Source: an uncultured Microbacterium sp.
Lineage (GTDB): Bacteria; Actinomycetota; Actinomycetes; Actinomycetales; Microbacteriaceae
DNA: 8,276 bases
Direction of reading: 5' to 3'
Assembly: GCA_937926065.1 (NCBI GenBank)
Contig: CALANM010000136.1
Span: forward strand, 1-8,276
The position numbers and the translations under genes are program-made. Below, one piece after another: positions 6,887 to 8,276 of the stretch (the stretch's first letter is position 1; each line of letters starts with the position of its first letter). Under the pieces are notes generated by a model that searched no databases, was not told the origin of the DNA, and worked only from the letters and a program-made list of their open reading frames with translations.

Positions 6887-7887
6887 TCGCCGAACCACTG
6901 CTCGATCTCGACCGGCTCGAGTTCGGATTCCGTACGCCGCACGGCTACCTCCCGGCGGTCGACGGCGTGTCCCTCGCCATCGGGCAGGGGGAGGTCGTCG
7001 GCCTGGTCGGCGAATCCGGGAGCGGGAAGTCGACGCTCGGTCGCCTCGCGCTGCGGATGTACGAGCCCACCGCGGGCACGGTGACGTTCGCGGGCGATGA
7101 CATCACTCGGCTGAAGGGCGAACGCCTGCGCCGCAAGCGCGCCGAGTTCCAGATGGTGTTCCAGGATCCCGTCTCCTCACTCGACCCGCGGATGCGCGCA
7201 TGGGATGCCATCGCGGAACCGCTGCGCGAGCTCGGTTTCGGCAGGCCCGCACAGATTCGAGCGCGCGTCGACGAGGTACTCGGCCTGGTACGCCTGGAAC
7301 GGGAGCTCGCCGGCCGGTTCCCGCGGGAGCTGTCAGGGGGGCAGGCGCAACGTGTGAGCCTTGCCCGGGCGCTGAGCGTCGCGCCGAGGCTCATCGTCGC
7401 CGACGAGCCGGTGTCTGCCCTCGATGCGACGACGAGTGCGCAGATCGTCGCACTCATGCGTGACCTCAAGCACGAGCTGGGAGTCTCGTTCCTTTTCGTC
7501 TCCCACGACCTAGGTGTCGTCCGGTCGCTGTGCGACCGGGTCGCAGTGATGTACCTCGGGCGCATTGTCGAGTCCGGCACCACCGAGGAGGTGTTCGAAC
7601 GCCCGCAGCATCCGTACACGGCCGCACTCCTGTCGGCGAGCCGCTCCTCCATGTCCCGGGACGGGACCCGGCACGAGCGGATCATCCTGACTGGGGAGCT
7701 GCCCGATCCTACGGACCCGCCGTCGGGGTGCAGGTTCCGCAACCGCTGCCCGATCGGGCCGAGGTTCCATCCCGACCGCACGCAGTGCATCGAGGTCGAG
7801 CCGGCACTTGCCCCGCCGCCCTCCGGCGGGCTCGCGGCCTGTCACTTCCCCGAGGACGTCGCCGAGCTGTCCGCTGCACATTCGTGA
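6883..7887 (+). CDS. ABC transporter ATP-binding protein, DppF/OppF type
   Basis: Second nucleotide-binding subunit, 334 residues, normal length. Walker A is GESGSGKS (43-50), Q-loop Gln94 (VFQDPVSSLDP), signature LSGGQ (150-154), Walker B LIVADEP (170-176) and H-loop His208. The C-terminal oligo_HPY domain is present: HPYTAALLSA (243-252), GELPDPTDPPSGC (271-283) and four cysteines, Cys283, Cys289, Cys302 and Cys320, in the pattern that binds an Fe-S cluster in characterised Opp/Dpp ATPases. The start ATG at 6883 overlaps the previous stop by four bases. It is the last gene of the operon; it converges with the regulator gene after an 18-base gap. Confidence 0.95.
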   Translation: MIAEPLLDLDRLEFGFRTPHGYLPAVDGVSLAIGQGEVVGLVGESGSGKSTLGRLALRMYEPTAGTVTFAGDDITRLKGERLRRKRAEFQMVFQDPVSSLDPRMRAWDAIAEPLRELGFGRPAQIRARVDEVLGLVRLERELAGRFPRELSGGQAQRVSLARALSVAPRLIVADEPVSALDATTSAQIVALMRDLKHELGVSFLFVSHDLGVVRSLCDRVAVMYLGRIVESGTTEEVFERPQHPYTAALLSASRSSMSRDGTRHERIILTGELPDPTDPPSGCRFRNRCPIGPRFHPDRTQCIEVEPALAPPPSGGLAACHFPEDVAELSAAHS

Positions 7888-7905
7888 TGTGGGTGACGGC
7901 CGGCC

Positions 7906-8276
7906 CTACGCCGCCAGCCTGCGTCCCGCCCGCCTGACCGAGCGCACCGCGACCGCGACGTCCGCGTGCTGCAGCCCGGGCAGCGTCCCGATCGTCTCGG
8001 ACAGGTACAGGTAGAGGTCGGCGTCGCTGGCGAGTGCCACCTCGCCGCAGAGGTTCCGGTCACCGGTCGTGGCCGCCATCATCAGCACCGCGGGGTCCTG
8101 GGCGAGCAGCTCGCCGGCGCGGCTCAAGTGCGTCGGGTTGACGCTCAGCGAGATGAATGCGTCGACGGGCAGACCGATCGCCACGGGCTCGATCACGGTC
8201 CGCATCCGCAGCGCACCCGACGCCATCATCGCCTCGGTCCGGCGCCGCACCGTGCCTGGGCTGGCGTGGCACCGCT
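7906..8276 (-). CDS. Lrp/AsnC family transcriptional regulator, N-terminus outside window
   Basis: The frame is open to the right edge (122 residues visible before the TAG at 7908-7906), so the true start lies beyond 8276. The GTG at 8250 is internal. The visible part begins in the recognition helix of a helix-turn-helix (SPGTVRRRTEAMMASG), with the typical short link to a RAM-type ligand-binding domain: GLPVDAFISLSV, the TGDRNL turn that matches the family's G-D-x-D/N-L position, and the end IGTLPGLQ followed by a last beta strand and a basic tail. Lrp/AsnC proteins bind amino acids or other small effectors and act as dimers or octamers. The gene is convergent with the ABC operon, so it is not co-transcribed with it. 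Whether it controls any gene here is unknown. A double-HTH form of about 330 residues is possible. Confidence 0.8.
   Translation of the reverse strand, partial: RCHASPGTVRRRTEAMMASGALRMRTVIEPVAIGLPVDAFISLSVNPTHLSRAGELLAQDPAVLMMAATTGDRNLCGEVALASDADLYLYLSETIGTLPGLQHADVAVAVRSVRRAGRRLAA

Noticed and set aside
7888..7905. GGCCGGCC palindrome (7898-7905) as a terminator for the importer operon
   Set aside because: It is a perfect 8-base palindrome with no room for a loop and no U-tract. Such words are common in GC-rich DNA, so I do not call it a terminator.
1..8276. CRISPR array, insertion sequence, tRNA/rRNA, riboswitch or phage features
   Set aside because: No regular direct repeats, transposase-like proteins, terminal inverted repeats or recognisable RNA structures were seen; nearly all of the window is explained by ordinary coding genes.

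Overview
The window is GC-rich and densely packed. Genes overlap by ATGA junctions, one gene starts with TTG behind a strong Shine-Dalgarno, and there is an Lrp/AsnC-type regulator. This suggests a high-GC actinobacterium, perhaps Microbacteriaceae; the taxonomic call is inference from composition and protein style only. I see no mobile element, CRISPR array, tRNA or rRNA. It reads as a catabolic/uptake island.

Layout. (1) Positions 1-1607, plus strand: the 3' part of a short-chain dehydrogenase/reductase (SDR) coupled by a 4-base overlap to an amidohydrolase_2 (COG3618, fuconolactonase-like) gene. (2) Positions 1612-1628: a perfect 6-bp GC stem between two convergent genes, a likely shared terminator. 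(3) Positions 1632-2444, minus strand: a second, complete SDR. (4) Positions 2445-2561: a compact divergent regulatory region with a good promoter for the rightward operon, a weaker candidate for the leftward SDR, and two GGATCC-centred elements 63 bp apart. (5) Positions 2562-7887, plus strand: a complete five-gene Opp/Dpp-type ABC importer (lipoprotein, two permeases, two ATPases), almost certainly one transcript. (6) Positions 7906-8276, minus strand: the C-terminal part of an Lrp/AsnC-family regulator that runs off the right edge.

How the parts may work together: the importer would bring in a small solute and the SDR plus lactonase-like hydrolase would oxidise it and open a lactone, as in oxidative (non-phosphorylating) sugar or sugar-acid routes. 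The substrate cannot be read from the sequence, because family 5 binding proteins carry peptides, oligosaccharides, opines and other ligands. No strongly novel system is visible. The most useful observations are the divergent control region, the corrected TTG start of the lipoprotein, and the uneven C-terminal domains of the two ATPases.
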